From positions 1 to 64,000 of the forward strand of contig NZ_JAAXPG010000009.1 of the NCBI RefSeq assembly GCF_012396365.1: DNA of 64,000 bases, read 5' to 3'. The notes beneath the pieces are model-generated. The model was not told the origin of the DNA and ran no database searches. It worked only from the letters and a program-made list of their open reading frames with translations. Position 1 is the first letter of the stretch; each line of letters begins with the position of its first letter. Both the position numbers and the translations under genes were made by a program. The DNA comes from Nocardiopsis alborubida (lineage in GTDB: Bacteria > Actinomycetota > Actinomycetes > Streptosporangiales > Streptosporangiaceae). Positions 62,753 to 64,000 of this stretch are shown piece after piece.

Positions 62753-63307
62753 ATGAGGCGCACGATCCTGACGGGAGCGGTACTGCTGTTGGCGGCCACC
62801 GGCTGCGGCGAGCAGGTGAGCACACCCGACCTGCCCGAGGGCACCAGCGCGCCGGAGGCGGAGCAGAGCCCGCAGGGGGAGACCGCGGACCCGCAGGAGC
62901 AGGCCAGTCCGCAGGGGACGCAGCCCGCTCCGGAGGAGGACACCGACCAGAGCAGCGGGACCTTCGTCCTCAACCGGTACGGGAACGAGAACGGGTTCGA
63001 CGACCAGACCCCCACCGAGTACGTCGCCACGGAGTTCACCACCTTCACCGACATGGAGTGGGGCACGTGGGCGGACGAGGTCGCGCGCGGCGAGGGAGGG
63101 GTCAAGGGGACCTGGTGCATGCAGGAGGGCTGCCAGGACGACCCCTACGAGGTCGAGGTCGAGCTGGGCGATCCGGTGGACGTCGACGGCACCACGTACT
63201 TCTCCACGTACACGATCACCGACTACGGCGAGGAGATGTCCGAGGAGATGATCGGGACGCTGGAGGAGGTCGACGGCGGGACCCTGGCGCTGCCGAGCAC
63301 CGGGTGA
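62753..63307 (+). CDS. Secreted lipoprotein of unknown function
   Basis: 184 residues. The signal 'MRRTILTGAVLLLAATGCGE' ends in a lipobox-like ATGC, so the mature Cys is lipid-anchored. A Glu/Pro/Gln-rich linker (about 25-65) leads to an acidic domain with a Cys pair in 'KGTWCMQEGCQDDPYEVEVE'. No family is recognised. It lies 135 bases after the secreted quartet, separated by a GCCTGCCGGAGGGCC-type hairpin region, and may be independently expressed. The 190 bases after it show nothing coding. Confidence 0.75.
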   Translation: MRRTILTGAVLLLAATGCGEQVSTPDLPEGTSAPEAEQSPQGETADPQEQASPQGTQPAPEEDTDQSSGTFVLNRYGNENGFDDQTPTEYVATEFTTFTDMEWGTWADEVARGEGGVKGTWCMQEGCQDDPYEVEVELGDPVDVDGTTYFSTYTITDYGEEMSEEMIGTLEEVDGGTLALPSTG

Positions 63308-63487
63308 TCCGGACCGGGCGCCGAGGGCACGTCGCAGCACCCGGCGGAGGTGAGCTTCGCCTCCCTCGGCAGAATCATGCCAAAGTTCCTCAAAAGAACA
63401 TAACGCCTGATCAAAACGGGTGACGCGGCCCTCTTCCCGGGACCGGACGGCGCCGAAACGGGCGTGGCGCGCCCGCGAGGTCTCTAG

Positions 63488-63501
63488 TCTGCTGAGTTGT
63501 G
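63488..63501 (+). promoter_or_regulatory. -10 box for a leaderless DUF2397 transcript
   Basis: TAGTCT, the same hexamer as before menG, ends about 8 bases before the GTG at 63499; there is no ribosome site. This supports 63499 as a real start. Confidence 0.4.
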
Positions 63502-64000
63502 GGACTCAACCAGTGGACGGACAACCACGCGGACGACGGACGGGGCGCCGACGGGCGGCCGACGCCACGGCACGGCCGCGCCTCTCTGCTGCGCCTGGCC
63601 GCCTGGTTCGAGGAGGCCGACCCGGACCGGGCCGACGCCCTCGCCGCGGCCGCGTACGCCCTCCACCCGGCGCTCCACCTGGAGGGGAGGGTGGACGAGG
63701 GCGTCGCCGCCACCACCAGCTGGTGGCAGGCCGAGGCCGACCGCAGCACCGTCACCGAGCACCCGGGCGCCCGCCCGCCCGAGCCGGTGAGCGACCACCG
63801 CGCCCAGCAGGCGCGCCTGCGCGACGCCGCCGAGTCCTCCGCCCACTGGCGCCGCGCCGGTGCCGCGCAGATCCGCTCCCTGCTCGCCGAGCCCACGGGC
63901 CGCCGCACCCGTCTGGACCTGTCCGGTGCCGGTATGGAGGTCCTGATGGAGCTCCTCACCGCGGCCCTGGGGTCCGGCGACGCCAGCAGACGCCCCACCT
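63499..64000 (+). CDS. DUF2397 (Wadjet type II JetA-like) protein, 3' end outside window
   Basis: The frame from GTG 63499 runs off the edge with 167 codons. 'ASLLRLAAWFEEADPDRADALAAAAYALHPALHLEG', 'TTSWWQAEADRSTVTEHPGARP' and 'AAQIRSLLAEPTGRRTRLDLSGAGMEVLMELL' (each given in part) follow the later half of DUF2397/TIGR02677 proteins. These are JetA of Wadjet type II anti-plasmid systems, whose other parts are DUF2398, an SMC-like ATPase and DUF2399. The visible gene begins mid-domain, so it is either a short form or an N-terminally truncated one. Confidence 0.6.
   Translation, partial: MGLNQWTDNHADDGRGADGRPTPRHGRASLLRLAAWFEEADPDRADALAAAAYALHPALHLEGRVDEGVAATTSWWQAEADRSTVTEHPGARPPEPVSDHRAQQARLRDAAESSAHWRRAGAAQIRSLLAEPTGRRTRLDLSGAGMEVLMELLTAALGSGDASRRPT

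Noticed and set aside
63411..63998. Minus-strand gene over the last 590 bases
   Set aside because: Arg/Ser/Ala-rich shadow; the plus frame matches DUF2397.

Overview
The window is high-GC actinobacterial chromosome. GTG starts, four-base gene overlaps, menaquinone genes and a 14-gene nuo operon all fit this. Gene content points to Streptosporangiales, most likely a Nocardiopsis-like filamentous actinomycete. That genus call is inference: no rRNA is present. Bases 1-1350 are visibly richer in A+T than the rest and look acquired.

Layout. (1) 1-1.8 kb: start of an unidentified HTH-like gene, two intact YezG-type immunity genes, a decayed third copy and an immunity-like orphan. (2) 1.9-6.1 kb: small accessory genes, including two HATPase/partner pairs and an XRE-DUF5753/DUF397 pair of the WhiJ type. 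(3) 6.1-13.95 kb, minus strand: a polymorphic-toxin locus. Two small partner genes (one DUF6507) precede a 1102-residue toxin with a predicted restriction-endonuclease-fold tip, followed by an array of five immunity-type genes (Imm49, YezG, Imm49, unknown, YezG). (4) 14.1-34.7 kb: respiratory core: menG, menJ-like reductase, nuoA-N and a polyprenyl diphosphate synthase, with a near-perfect Rex operator before menJ and a weaker one before nuoA. (5) 34.8-39.8 kb: secreted proteins of unknown role, RarD-like exporter, msrA. (6) 40-44.6 kb: LacI-controlled sugar ABC importer without its ATPase; a 187-bp MITE-like element with terminal inverted repeats and an apparent 11-bp target duplication sits at the 3' end of the binding-protein gene. 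(7) 44.8-52.4 kb: predicted phosphorothioate-DNA-dependent HNH endonuclease, CitA/DcuS-type two-component pair, Uma2, VOC protein, an ECF41 sigma factor and FAD oxidoreductase each preceded by the same promoter motif, GNAT. (8) 52.4-59.9 kb: two tiny secreted proteins, a YGQQPGY-repeat protein, SDR, korAB, HtpX, YajQ. (9) 60.1-64 kb: tRNA-Tyr, an integrase remnant, four tandem paralogous secreted proteins, a lipoprotein and, at the edge, a DUF2397 (Wadjet type II JetA-like) gene.

How it fits together. MenG, the MenJ-like reductase and the polyprenyl synthase make and tailor menaquinone, which complex I reduces; the Rex sites suggest NADH/NAD+ control of the whole block. KorAB yields reduced ferredoxin from 2-oxoacids. 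The toxin locus, the HNH enzyme and the DUF2397 gene are conflict functions. The most novel-looking items are the four-gene secreted family, the duplicated immunity array with its debris, and three families of dispersed or paired intergenic repeats.
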